Origin: Bondarzewia mesenterica
Taxonomy: Eukaryota; Basidiomycota; Agaricomycetes; Russulales; Bondarzewiaceae
Length of the DNA: 17,797 bases
Assembly: GCA_004802705.1 (NCBI GenBank)
Contig: SGPL01000628.1
Location: 1-17,797, forward strand
Reading direction: 5' to 3'
Part shown: positions 1 through 10,084 of the stretch, one piece after another
Layout of the letters: each line of letters starts with the position of its first letter
Position numbering within the stretch: position 1 is the first letter of the stretch
Notes under the pieces: generated by a model
What the model saw: only the letters and a program-made list of their open reading frames with translations
Database searches by the model: none
What the model was told of the DNA's origin: nothing
Made by a program: the position numbers and the translations under genes

Positions 1-385
1 AGGCAAAAATATTGTTTACATGCTCNGCCCAGCAATGGCAACNAAGCNCTTGCCAAAAAATCTCGGCCGAACTATCAGAGACGATCAACGGTGAGCAGGT
101 AAAATATTGTTTACATGCTCGGCCCAGCAANAGCGANAANGNCNAGCAAGCCTTTGNTGAAAATCTCGGCCAAACCGTTAGAGATAAGCAATGNTGAGCA
201 AGCAAGCNCATAATACCTGCACCCATCNCACTCNGCCCAACCGTCAGAGTCAGCAAATAATNATGCCAGCTNAACTGTTAGAGANGGGCTCNCATTGCCC
301 ATCGGCTGGGCTTGGCTGACCATTGGAGATGNGCAAAAAGCATGTTNGGCTGGACTGTCTAAGACAGAAAAAGGCACTGAATAAT
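1..385 (+). repeat. Degenerate tandem repeats with CTCGGCC-AAC-GTCAGAGAC core, ending like the 56-bp arrays
   Basis: The phrase ATTGTTTACATGCTC occurs at 11-25 and again at 106-120, a 95-bp spacing. A core resembling CTCGGCCCAACTGTCAGAGAC recurs at about 62-82, 163-184, 231-248 and 270-287, but with linkers different from those of the arrays at 6.2 and 10.2 kb. The segment closes with GACTGTCTAAGACAG followed by a CACTGAATA string, matching the ends of the arrays at 6817 and 10713 (GTGACTGAATAG). It is therefore probably a third, diverged copy of the same repeat family in the same orientation. The left limit lies outside the window. No coding sense is seen on either strand. Confidence 0.6.
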
Positions 386-1813
386 GTGCCTTTTGCATAT
401 TGCTTGTGGTGTCTTTTAGAGCATTATTTCTCCCCTAAGAGCATCATAAGTGTATCAGTGGTAATACACAGTGTAAGACTAAGTGGTGGGAGAATTATAT
501 ATCAATAGCTATAGGCTGACATGACCAATACAGAATCACAATCACGTGATCAAGTATCTGCTCTGATTACAGTATTTAACTGACCAATGATACACCTAAA
601 ATTCAAAGCCTGATTTATAAATTNATTCTCTCATATATATTATCAATCAATTTTTTTCACAAATCACTTATGGTACAGTAGGAATGATTTTTGCACTTGG
701 TTCTGTTATCAGTGTCAGAATGAACANAAAAAATGACAAAATCTACGAAAATTTGAGATAGCTATCAAATTACTCATATGAGACAGTCACATCACACTAG
801 ATAAGAGTGATGGTCCTATGATTGATTACACTCAGTGGCAACAAAGTTTTTATTTAGGGCAATAAGTGCTCAGACTTTCAGATTGTACATGACCATGACA
901 ATAGCTTGCCCATCTCACTCAAATCACAAAACATGTATTCTTTCTNTTNGCACTATGCAATCCAGCTAAATAACATTACTAGTAGCATAAAAATAGTCTT
1001 CCAAAAATATGTACTCATTTTTATGACTGCTCTCCATGTGAAATCATTGTAAAGTACTTAAAAATATTTAGAATCTGGCTCACTTGACTTAAACATCCAC
1101 CAAATGCTATTTTCTTGTGAACAGAATCTCTGCAGCTTTTCATGCAATGTACATTTGAATAATATCTACAAGATTGCATNATAAAATGAGACTATAAACA
1201 ACTCCTAAAACATTTTTAAGCTNAGTGTATCATTGGCCAGGGATGTACCATTGGCCAGTGGAATACTGTAGTGAAGTAGATAAGAACAGAGAGAGGGTGA
1301 GAGTGATAGAGACAGATAAAATGGAAGAGAAAAGTAAACAAGTCACAAAAGATATAGAGGTTACATTGAACAACCTCTAGAAATGTGCAAGATATGAGCA
1401 CACTGTTGTGTGNGATAAACATAGAGATAAGAAGAAAATGAGAAAAATAGCTCCAGCAGTCATACAATGCATTCAAAAATAAGAGGAAANAGCTCAGCTA
1501 ATTATGGCTCAGGTAATCTNGCAATGGTTCTAGCTTTTCAGCTGCTCACATTCTGTCGGTCATTTATTGTGAAGCGATGGGCGATAACTTGTGCTCTGAG
1601 TTGGCCGATCTAATAATATATATCAGAATAATTGGTGGACATTTGCTTACTGTAGTGTAGAATAAAAGAGAGTAATCTACAAGCCATATTAGTGAAGGTA
1701 AGAAATAAGCAGAAGATGTGAGTAACTGACCTTAGTCTCATATTAGAGAACTGAGGAGAAAGGAAAGATAAACAGGGGGAATTTTACTTTACTACTTGTC
1801 AAAATATCTACTC
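386..1813. other. AT-rich gene-free stretch
   Basis: No coding sequence, RNA gene or clear repeat array is visible. A short direct repeat of ACCATTGGCCAG type occurs at 1230-1260, and a purine-rich run spans 1265-1340. Because this lies just downstream of the minus-strand copia stop at 1814-1816, it should hold any 3' LTR of that element. I could not match it by eye to sequence beyond 6119, so no LTR is called. Confidence 0.5.
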
Positions 1814-2425
1814 TTACTCCAACCATTTAGTCAACCTTTGTTGCCTCTCCTCCACTCTGCTCATCATATAACCATCTTGCCTGTGGAAAGTCACGATGCA
1901 TGCAGGGGATTCCTTCAACATGCCCACTGAACTAATGCATTGCAATCCTATCTTCTTCAAAAATCACTCGTGCTTCTCTCTCANGAGTGCCTTCATCAAG
2001 ACATCGGCCACCTGATCTCTAGTTGGCAAGTACCTTNACTCTAACTCACNATCTTCCACCCTCTCTCNCAAGAAATGGTGCTAAGCACTAATGTGTTTTG
2101 TGCATGCATGGTAAACTAGATTTTCTGTGATAGCTATTGCAGATTATTTATTTATAAATAATGTGATAGGCCNTTTACAGGNTAAGCTGATCTTTGCAAA
2201 TAATGCCCACAGCTATACTAACTCCTTAGCAGTGTGTGCACCTGCAATATATTCAGTTTTAGTGCTCGACAATGCCATTGAGCCTTGTTTCTTTAAACTN
2301 CAGCTGACTGCACTATCTGCCATCTTAAAAATGAACCCAAAGATCAANCTGTAGTCATTAATGTTGCTGACCCAGTCAGCATTGACAAAGCTGATGAGTT
2401 CTTCTTTTTGGGTGCTTCAGTAAAC
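1814..2425 (-). pseudogene. copia RNase H domain and C-terminus (relic)
   Basis: The conserved string SIMWAMLRT precedes the domain at about 2560. RNase H itself shows FVNADWVS (first Asp), SMALSSTKTEYIAGAHTAKE (the STEAEY box with one Glu now Lys), LFINK-stop-SAI where the family has an Asp (codon 2150-2152 reads Asn), then HACTKHISA, HHFL, RYLPTRDQVADVLMKAL and GLQCIS. A tail of about 35 residues ends KWLE before TAA at 1816-1814. Substitutions and stops are again mostly G-to-A or C-to-T types. The tail past GLQCIS could be partly non-coding. Confidence 0.87.
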
Positions 2426-2639
2426 TAATCTAGTATCTGACATCCTGTGTAGATACCTGAGCACACACATGAGCATGTGTAGGGCTTNTTCNGTAGGTGC
2501 TGAGGAGAATTNGCTGAGGAACCTAATGNTGAATGCAAGGTTTAGANGAGTTCTCAGCATTGCCCACATAATAGATTTGAGGATCTGCTGATAGATGCAG
2601 ATATCNACCTTAGGCTTTTCAGTGCAAACCAATCACTGA

Positions 2640-3335
2640 TTTGCCAGCATTGGTATGACCATTGGATGCACATCCTGCTGACCAAACCTTGATAGAACTT
2701 CTTTAACATACCATTCCTGAGATAAGAAAATTGACTTCTTCATTTAATCTCTCTCAACATGGATGCTGAGGATCCAGTTGATATCTCTTAGGTCAGTGAT
2801 ATTGAATGACTTTTTGAATAGGTTCTTCACCTCCTTTAGATCTGTGATGAACATCGAGGTGAGCACTATGTTATTGACATAGACAGCTACTAAGATGAGT
2901 TTGTCACCTTCTCATTTGTGGAATAGGCAGAGATTTGAGACATAGGCTGTGAACCTAAGCGACTCAATTTCCACATGAATGTACTTATACCAAATGCATC
3001 CTGTTGCTTGAGGCTATAAAGCGACTTGTTTAGCCTTCAAACAATGCTATCATGGGCTTGAATNCTTTGGCANGTTCTAAATAGATTTCTTCATTGAGGA
3101 TACTATTCAAGTAAGCAGATTTTTGACATCAAGTTGATGGACTTCNAGGTTCATCTCAACAGCTAATGCTAAGATTGTTCACAAGGTCATNAATTTGATG
3201 ATGGGCATAAACATTTCATCATAATCAACACCTTTGACTTGTATAAAGCTCTTAGCCACTAGTCAGGCCTTGAACTTCTCAATATCACCATTTGATCCCT
3301 GCTTCACTCTGAACACCCACTTGCTCCCTACAACT
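2640..3335 (-). pseudogene. copia reverse transcriptase domain (relic, YVNN active site)
   Basis: This would copy element RNA into DNA. Motifs in order on the minus strand are VKGVDYDEMF with ILALAVEMNLEVHQLDV (holding the first catalytic Asp), LKAKQ (from SLYGLKQA), ESLRFTAYVSNLCLFHK, GDKLILVAVYVNN, ITDLRDINWIL and LSQEWYVKEVLSRFG. The family box YVDD reads YVNN (codons 2870-2881), so both aspartates have become Asn, each by one G-to-A change. The order and spacing otherwise match Pfam RVT_2-type enzymes closely. Stops occur at expected Trp, Arg and Gln positions. The domain is clear but catalytically dead. Confidence 0.9.
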
Positions 3336-4199
3336 TGTGCCCATATGGCCTNTTCACCACATTGAATACCTCTATCTTCTCAAAAGAGGTCATCTCCTCT
3401 TGGCATGCAGTAAGCCATTTGGCTGTGTTTTTACTAGCCATTGTAGCAGCAAATNTAGGTGAGTTTTCATTTAATTCTGCTCATACTGCATTGACAATCT
3501 TAGACGTGTCGATGAACATGTCATCTTNATTATCTGATTCCTCCTTAATTAAGTNTGAGAGCTTTTCTTCAATAANTGTAGCTAGTGNAGGCTGAGAAAT
3601 TAGAGTAGGGGCTTAGGCTTTTAGTTATAGGAGGAANACTTATAATAAGCATCATCATCTCGCACAGGTGCATTTTGAATTCTAGCTGAACAGCATAGTT
3701 CTNGAGCTTGTTTAAGGAGCTGTTTGTCTGTTCACTTGAGAGCAGGCATCATGCCCACTACATTTGAAGATGGAGGGGCAGTGTTTACTGATCAAATNTC
3801 TTTTTTTTGTAGGTTCTTCTACTTCCTCCTCTTCTAAATCCTTGTCTATGATGTTGAGAGTAATCTCGATACATTCAAAATAGCCAGCACCTTCATTGAA
3901 GACTANGTTGCATGATTTGACTATGCGCTTATTGGNGCGATGCACTAGGTGATAGGTTTTTCAATTCAGGAGGTAGCCGATNAGGGCACACTCAAGCAAC
4001 TTTGCATTGAGTTTGTGATATTGGGCTTTNANGACTAGGACATAGGATTTGCAGCCAAACACTCATAAGTGAACTACATTTAGTTTGTTTTCAGACTTGC
4101 CTCCTCTGGCATGATATCTCCCTTCAGGGATCACATAGGACTAATATTATGCAACAGGGCAGCATATTTAATAGTGGCAAACTAGTAGGATTTTAGCAG

Positions 4200-5250
4200 A
4201 TCAGTGTCAANAAGCATGGCCCTTGCATTTTTAACAAGGNTCNGATTCATGTGCTCAAATACCTCATCATGTTTAGGTGTTTCAGCCNTAGGGACTTCGT
4301 AAATGATCTCCTTTCACTTCAAGTAAGTCTGCAATGCTATTCTCATGTATTCCTCACCTACATCTAATCTTAATATTATAGATTGCTCCTCAGTTTTGAC
4401 CTTCATGTGNATGATGAAATCATGATAATNTACATTGACTTCACTTTTATGCCTGAGCTCATTGATGATGACTCAGCATATTGCATCATTAATCTAAGTA
4501 GTNAAATAGCTGTATCTCTAGCATGAGGTAGTTTGAAAAGGTCTACACTCATCAGAATGCACACATTAGAGGGGTCACATTATGTGAACTTTGGCCTCCT
4601 TTATGATAGGTTTATGGGTCTGCTTGCCTANAAGACAAGGCTTGCAGACACTAAGCTGGTAAATCTCACTCATTATTGATGTCCCTCTGATCATCCCCTT
4701 TTTCATCATTCTAAGGACAGACTCGATGGAGATATATCTGAGGTGACAATGCTAAGTCTNCACATCAGCCTTTGAGACTTTAGTGCAAGCAATCAGGGTT
4801 GAACTGGTGGGCTCTAAATCATCATCCTATAATGAATTGTTCTATGGTGCTGTTATGTAAGTGAGGTAGGCATGTTCTGAGGTAACAGTTTTGCACTTGA
4901 CTATGTACAGGTTGCNCTCCCAGTATCCTTCACAGATGAGTATCCNATTTTAATTAAGGATTTTGCATTTGNCATTAATGAATTGGATGCGTGCATGTTA
5001 CTGTGCGAGCTNGAGAACTGAGAGCAGATTTTCATAGAGATCAAGAATATGTAGGATATTCTGAAGNAGAATATGGCTCTAGCAATTATTTACNCACATC
5101 TCAGTGAGGATTTGTNNAACCCTTATNGCTACAATATATGAGTTGTTGTCAAGCCACACCTTGCATGGTGCCTCAAGCTCTTGGTAAGTACTGAACNAGT
5201 TCTGTTTGAGATACATNGATCAGGTTGCATCAAAATTAATGACCCAGTAG
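4200..5250 (-). pseudogene. copia protease and integrase region (relic)
   Basis: The protease appears as NYWVINFDAT at about 5246-5223, where the family has D-S-G-A-T, so the catalytic Asp-Ser-Gly is gone. Downstream, the GAG-pre-integrase segment (about 4790-4600) reads RYISIESVLRMMKKGMIRG with VCKPCL and GKQTHKPI blocks. The integrase core follows. Its first Asp is in HSDECRPF (codon 4551-4553), the second Asp in LRLDVGEEY (4362-4364) and the Glu in FEHMN (4254-4256). The Asp-to-Glu spacing is exactly 35 residues, the DD35E signature, and the three catalytic codons share one frame. The integrase triad has therefore survived by eye although stops interrupt the chain. Confidence 0.85.
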
Positions 5251-5402
5251 TTTGCTAAGTCGCCACATTTTGACAGCTCTTTTTAGATCATAAAGGTTNA
5301 GATAGGTTCNTCATCACCATCTCGAGCTAGCTTAGCCCTTTTATCACCTGCCCTTGACTTCTATCCTTTTCCCTCAGTAGCAAGCTTAGCTGCNTACTTC
5401 TG

Positions 5403-6119
5403 ACATTCTTCTCTTGTGTGTTCNGTGAAGCGGCAGTGCTTATAGTAAGGTTTTGACTTTTTGTCTTTCAATTTTTTGAACTTACTACTATTTGCAAATG
5501 GTGCTGAAGGCTTCAATTCATTGAATTTGAAGCTGAAGGTTTGAGCTATAAATGCAGAGGTCTATGTCGACTCACAGTAGTGCTGTTCCTCCTGAAGCAC
5601 TTGAGATGTTACTGTTTCAAGGCTAAAGGTTTCTGTTTGAGAAGTGAGGATGGTGCAAAAAGTGTNATAGGATGGAGAAAGTGAAAGAATAATGGTGATG
5701 GCCATGAGTTTATCCTTGAGCTTATGGCTAAGGGAGTGGAGCATATNNAAAACTCATCACATCGAGTTTATCTATAGTTCAAGAGGTGAGTTATTTGTTA
5801 ATGTGCTATAAAACAGCTCACTGATAAGATATGCAACCTTTTATTCCCCTTTACCATTATAATGGGTATGTAGGAACTTCCAGGCCTTTCATGCCATCAT
5901 GATATACATGATGATGTTGAGTGGCTCATCTTTTAAGGTAAGCATGATTTGAGCATTTGTTTTCCTATCCTTTGCTTGTCACTTAGCATACTGACTTAAT
6001 TTTTAGTCAGGTACTACTATGTCCTTGTCTATCACATGCCAGAGCCCCCAGAGTTCTAGTACCTTCTAGGTACAGAACTTCTAGGATGGGAAGTTACTTT
6101 CATCATCTTCAAGAGGCAT
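5403..6119 (-). pseudogene. copia Gag domain with CCHC zinc knuckle (relic)
   Basis: Conceptual Gag, the nucleocapsid-like RNA-binding part of the copia relic. After MPLEDDESNFPS comes a stretch containing KVLELWGLWHVIDKDIV, then QIMLTLKDEPLNIIMYIM and a KAWKFLHTHYNGKGE block, the pattern of the UBN2-type copia Gag. Stops interrupt it about ten times, for example in place of the Trp expected after NFPS. The zinc knuckle is CX2CX4HX4C in spacing at 5444-5403, but its first position reads Tyr (codon at 5442-5444) where Cys is expected, a TGT-to-TAT type change. The remaining Cys (5433-5435), His and last Cys (5403-5405) are kept. The Lys-rich tail AAKLATEGKG follows. The assignment is firm; loss of function is certain. 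Confidence 0.85.
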
Positions 6120-6160
6120 TATATTGTACAGGTGATTCAATGCCTGCCTTGATAAGTAAT

Positions 6161-6817
6161 AACTGTCTGAGACCATCACCAATGACCCCNATACTATTTT
6201 TCATTTTGCTTAGCCCAACTATTAAAGACACTCACNGATGACCCTTACATTATTTTTTATTTTGCTCAGCCCAACTGTCTGAGACNATCACTGATGACCC
6301 CTATATTATTTTTCATTTTGCTCAGCCCAACTGTCAGAGACTATTACTGATGACCCCTATATTATTTTTCATTTTGCTCAGCCCAACTGTCAGAGACACT
6401 CACTGATGACCCTTATACTATTTTTCATTTTTCTCAGCCCAACTGTTAGAGACACTCATCAATAACCCCTACACAATTTTTTATTTTGCTCAGTCCAATC
6501 ATCTGAGATACTCACTGATGGCCCTTACACTATTTTCTACTTTGCTCAGCCCAACCATTTGAGATGCTCACTGACAACTCATACATTAATTTTTATATCG
6601 CTCAGCTTACTCATATTAGATGATCGCCAATGACCCTTATAATATTTTTTATTCTACTGAGCTTAACTATCTTAGACTGTCTTGGCTAAAATGCTAGGCT
6701 CAACTATATAAAACCTCAGCAAAATGCTGGTTGGGCTCAAGTCTACTAGACTGTCTTAGTCGCTAAAAATGCAAGTTCAACAAGACTATCTTAGACAGTA
6801 ATAAGTGACTGAATAGG
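6161..6817 (+). repeat. 56-bp tandem array, left direct copy (about 9 units, CpG-poor)
   Basis: Units of 56 bp (GCTCAGCCCAACTGTC starts at 6264, 6320 and 6376) combine a core GCTCAGCCCAACTGTCAGAG with a linker ATACTATTTTTCATTTTG. About nine units are followed by a 150-bp tail ending GTGACTGAATAG at 6817. The last three units (linkers ACACTATT, ACATTAAT, AATATTTT) and the tail are collinear with 10400-10713, so the two arrays are copies of one segment that now differ in unit number (9 against 7). The tail here has about 37 extra bases. I count only three CpG. It starts 42 bases 5' of the copia Gag ATG. Function is unknown; the near-palindromic GTCTGAGAC in some units could bind a dimeric protein. 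Confidence 0.85.
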
Positions 6818-6904
6818 CTCTCATAACATGTTCACACTGCCAACAATAATGCCATCAGCACCATCCCTTAGCTAGGCACCTACCACCATCACAGCCACTA
6901 TCAC

Positions 6905-7137
6905 TCAATGGCCAAGCAAAATAAAAAATAGCATAGGGGTCATCAGTGAGTGTCTCTGATGGTTGGGCTGAGCAAAATAAAAAATAGTATAGAGGTCATC
7001 AGTGAGTATTTCAGGTGGTCAGGCTAAGCAAAGTAAAAAATAGTGTAGAGGTCATTAGTGAGTATCTCAGATGGTTGAGCCGAGCAAAATAAAAAATAGT
7101 ATAGGGGTCATCAGCGAGCATCTGAAATAGTTGTGTA
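6905..7137 (-). repeat. 56-bp array in inverted orientation, outer part of the left inverted arm
   Basis: Four units read as the reverse complement of the core and linker (AAAATAAAAAATAGTATAG, GGTCATCAGTGAG, GATGGTTGGGCTGAGC). It mirrors the start of the right array at about 10085-10202, including the joining sequence GTGTAATTATCTTAAAT (mirrored at 10075-10095). Between 6817 and 6905 lie about 87 bases with no match elsewhere in the window, separating this inverted piece from the direct copy on its left. Confidence 0.8.
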
Positions 7138-7144
7138 ATTATCT

Positions 7145-8396
7145 TAAATTTTTATTTATCAGTGAGAGTGACTGCCTTACTGGCCAACCTCAGTGATAAA
7201 ACAGATGATTGGGCTTCTAATTGTCTTTCTTTTGACATATGGCACTTGAAAATTCACAACACACAGCCCATTCTCCAAGTTATNTATAATACTTATCAGC
7301 GAGGTTGCTTTTTCTAGTCGGCAAGAGAGATTGCTTTGCCGATGTTTGAGATTATATTGCCAGCTGATCTTAATGATAANACTACATGATTCAGCTTCCA
7401 CTTACCTTTCTGGTGACATATGGCACTTGAAAATCCACAACCTGCAGCCCATTCTCTAACTTGTTTATGGTACTTATTAATGAGGTTGCTTTTTTTAGTC
7501 AGCAAGAGAGATTGCTTTGCCAGTGTATGAGAATGACTTGCTGGCTGACTTTAGTGATAGGACAGCATGATTTGGCTTCTAATTATCTTTCTGGTGACAT
7601 ATGGCATTTAAAAATCCATAACCTGCAGCCCATTCTTTAAGTTATTTATGGTATCTATCAGCAAGGCTACTTTTTCTAGTTGGTGAGAAAGATTGCTTTT
7701 ATGGCTGACCTCGGTGATAGCACAGCATGATTTGGCTTCTAATTACATTTCTTGCGACATATAGCACTTGAAAATCCACAACATATAGCCCATTCTTCAA
7801 GTTGTTTATGGTACCTATCGGCAAGGTTGCTTTTTCTAGTTGGCAAGAAAGATTGCTTTGCTGGTGTATGAGATTGATTAGCTAGCTGACCTTAGTGATA
7901 AAACAGCATGATTTGGCTTCTAACTACCTTTCTGGTGATATATGGCACTTGAAAATCCACAACCCACAGCCCATTCTCCAAGTTATTTATAGTGCCTATC
8001 AGCGAGATTGCTTTTTTTTAATTGGCAAGAGAGATTGCTTTGCCGATGCATAAGATTATATTGCTAGCTGATCTCGGTGACAGGACCACATGGTTGAGCT
8101 TTCAATTATCTTTCTAGTGACATATGATAATCCACAATCCACAACTCATTCTCTAAGTTATTTATAGTATCTATCAGTGAGGTTACTTTTTTTTAGTTAA
8201 TGAGAGAGATCTTTTTGCCAGTGCTTGAGATTACCTTATCAGCCAGTCTCAGTGATAGACTAGCATGATTTAGCTGCTAATTACCCTTCTGGTGACTTAT
8301 AGCACTTAATAATTCATATTATATAGCCCATTCCCCAAGTTGTTTATAATTCTTATCAATAAGATTGCTTTCTCTAGTCCATCAGAAAGTTTGCTT
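7145..8396 (+). repeat. 181-bp tandem array, left inverted arm (7 units)
   Basis: The landmark GACATATGGCACTTGAAAA, or a diverged form of it, occurs at 7234, 7415, 7596, 7756, 7937, 8119 and 8294, giving intervals of 181, 181, 160, 181, 182 and 175. Each unit also carries CAGCCCATTCTCCAAGTT, GAGGTTGCTTTTTCTAGT and GAGAGATTGCTTTGCC. Junction variants run outer to inner as CTACATG (7381), CAGCATG (7562), short CAGCATG (7722), CAGCATG (7904), CCACATG (8086) and CTAGCATG (8259). The short unit lacks about 21 bases near 7700. Open frames crossing these units are by-products of the repeats and encode nothing recognisable. Confidence 0.9.
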
Positions 8397-9017
8397 TACT
8401 TATTCTTAAAATAAATTTAGTGGCCAGCAGGCTTGATTCTACAAATAGATTATCTTTTACTAGTTTAAGATTCTTATACATGTTTATTATCAGCATTTAG
8501 TTTGCACTCTTTACAGTCTATGAAGAATATTTTGCTAATGAGCTGTTGCAATCAATTTGTTTTACTATGGTTAATAATTTGCTTTTGGTTACATACAATG
8601 CTGCTATCTTTATTAAGAGTGGTACTTTATTATAATAGTGCATCATTCTTGGCTAGTGACCTTTAGTGAATGGTCAACAGTAGTGCATATCTTTCATCCT
8701 TGTTGAGAGTTTGTATACTTTAACTTATTTACAGTTATATTAAGCTATTTATTTATATCTCTCTTTATAGTTACTATATAGTAATGGATATTACTAATCT
8801 ATTTATAAATACTAGCATGTATGAAGAATAATATCATTCAGAATGAGCATAGCTTGAGCAGTAAAAATCTTAATTTTGCTTAACAATGTTTAAATTAAAT
8901 GGTTATTATATTATAACATTGTGCAGCTTTTATAAAGTGCAAGAATAATATTTAAATGTTTGATCATGCTATGCATGCAAAACCATATCTCCTATAATTC
9001 AAGAAGGCCAGCAATAT
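8397..9017. other. Spacer between the inverted arms, AT-rich, no gene
   Basis: About 620 bases separate the two arms. They are very AT-rich, with no open frame longer than about 40 codons, no RNA gene and no internal repeat that I can see. The sequence shows no detectable similarity to either arm. If the whole is a foldback element, this is its central loop. Confidence 0.6.
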
Positions 9018-10075
9018 AATCTCTCTCACTGATTAGAGAAAGCAACCTCACTGATAAGGATTATAAAAAACCTGAGGAATAGGCTATATAATATGAATTA
9101 TCAAGTGCTGNAAGTCANCAGAAGNGTAATTGGCAGCNAAATCATGCTAGTCTGTCACTGAGACTGGCTGGCAAGGCAATCTCAAGCACTGGCAAAACAA
9201 TCTCTCTCACTGACTAGAAAAAGTAACATTGTCGATAGATACTATAAACAACTTAGAGAATGGGTTGTGGCTTGTTGATTGTGATATGTCACTAGAAATA
9301 TAATTGAAAGCCAAACCATGTGGTCTTGTTACTGAGATCGGCCAGCAATATAATCTCATACACTGGCAAAGCAATCTCTCTTGCCAACTAGAAAAAGCAA
9401 CCTCACTGATAGATACCATAAACAACTTGGAGAATGAGCTGCGGGTTGTGGATTTTCAAGTGCCATATATCACCAAAAAGGTAATTAGAAGCCAAATCAT
9501 GCTGTCCCATCACTGAGGTCAGCCAGCAAATCAATCTCATACACCGGCAAAGCAATCTCTCTCACCAACTGAAAAAAGCAACCTTGCTGATAGGTACCAT
9601 AAACAACTTGAAGAATAGGCTGCAGCTTGTGGATTTTCAAGTGCCATATGTCACCAGAAAGGTAATTAGAAGCCAAATCAAGCTGTTCTGTCGTAGAGGT
9701 CGGCCAGTAAAGCAATCTCTCTCGCCGACTAGAAAAAGCAACCTCACTGATAGGTACCATAAATAACTTGGAGAATGGGCTGTGGGTTGTGGATTTTCAA
9801 GTGCCATATGTCACCTGAAAGATAAGTGGAAGCCAAATCATGTGGTCCTGTTGCCAAGATTGGCTGGCAACATAATCTCATACACTGGCAAAGCAATCTC
9901 TCTCGCTGACTAGAATAAGAACTTCGCGACAGGTATCATAAATGACTTGGAGAATGGGCTGTGTGTTGTGGATTTTTAAGTGCCATATGTCACAAGAAAG
10001 ATAATTAGAAGCCCAATCATTTGTTTTATCACTGAGATCAGCCAGCAAGGCAGTCACTCTCACTGATAAATAAAC
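9018..10075 (-). repeat. 181-bp tandem array, right inverted arm (6 units)
   Basis: This is the reverse complement of the left arm. The landmark ends at 9991, 9812, 9652, 9471, 9290 and 9116, so intervals outer to inner are 179, 160, 181, 181 and 174. Junction variants in the same direction are CATGTGG (about 9840), short AAGCTG (about 9680), CATGCTG (9499), CATGTGG (9318) and CATGCTAG (about 9143). Compared with the left arm, one ordinary unit is missing between the outermost and the short junction; the rest of the order is the same. The outermost units of the two arms match at roughly 85-90 percent by eye, so the duplication is not recent. Confidence 0.9.
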
Positions 10076-10084
10076 ATTTAAGGT

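Larger units (their letters stand above)
1814..6119 (-). pseudogene. Ty1/copia retrotransposon Gag-Pol polyprotein, near full length, inactivated
   Basis: Read on the minus strand this is a complete copia-order polyprotein: Gag (6119 to about 5450), CCHC zinc knuckle (5444-5403), protease (about 5250-5190), GAG-pre-integrase and integrase core (about 4790-4200), linker, reverse transcriptase (about 3330-2650) and RNase H (about 2420-1930). It ends in KWLE and a TAA at 1816-1814. At about 4.3 kb it is the usual length for the family. The start is the ATG at 6119-6117, which leads MPLEDDESNF, although a true Gag start slightly upstream is possible. There are dozens of in-frame stops, most at positions expected to be Trp, Gln or Arg, plus a few frame slips and many isolated N bases. 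No LTR could be identified. A 56-bp tandem array begins 42 bases upstream of the ATG. The element cannot be active. Confidence 0.9.

Noticed and set aside
1741..1813. Polypurine tract AGGAGAAAGGAAAGATAAAC as the copia 3' priming site
   Set aside because: The purines are on the plus strand, the wrong strand for a minus-oriented element.
6161..6180. TGGTCTCAGACA on the minus strand resembles the initiator-tRNA primer-binding site TGGTATCAGAGC next to the copia leader
   Set aside because: The same string is part of the 56-bp satellite core and recurs in other units, so the similarity is probably chance.
6161..6817. Regular 56-bp repeats could be taken for a CRISPR array
   Set aside because: The whole 56-bp unit, linker included, is repeated; there are no unique spacers, no cas genes, and the window looks fungal.
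7177..7505. Two overlapping minus-strand open frames
   Set aside because: They are by-products of the left-arm tandem units and match the frames seen in the right arm.
9207..10063. Several open frames of 60-87 codons on both strands
   Set aside because: They lie wholly inside the 181-bp array and recur from unit to unit on both strands; their peptides are translations of the repeat.
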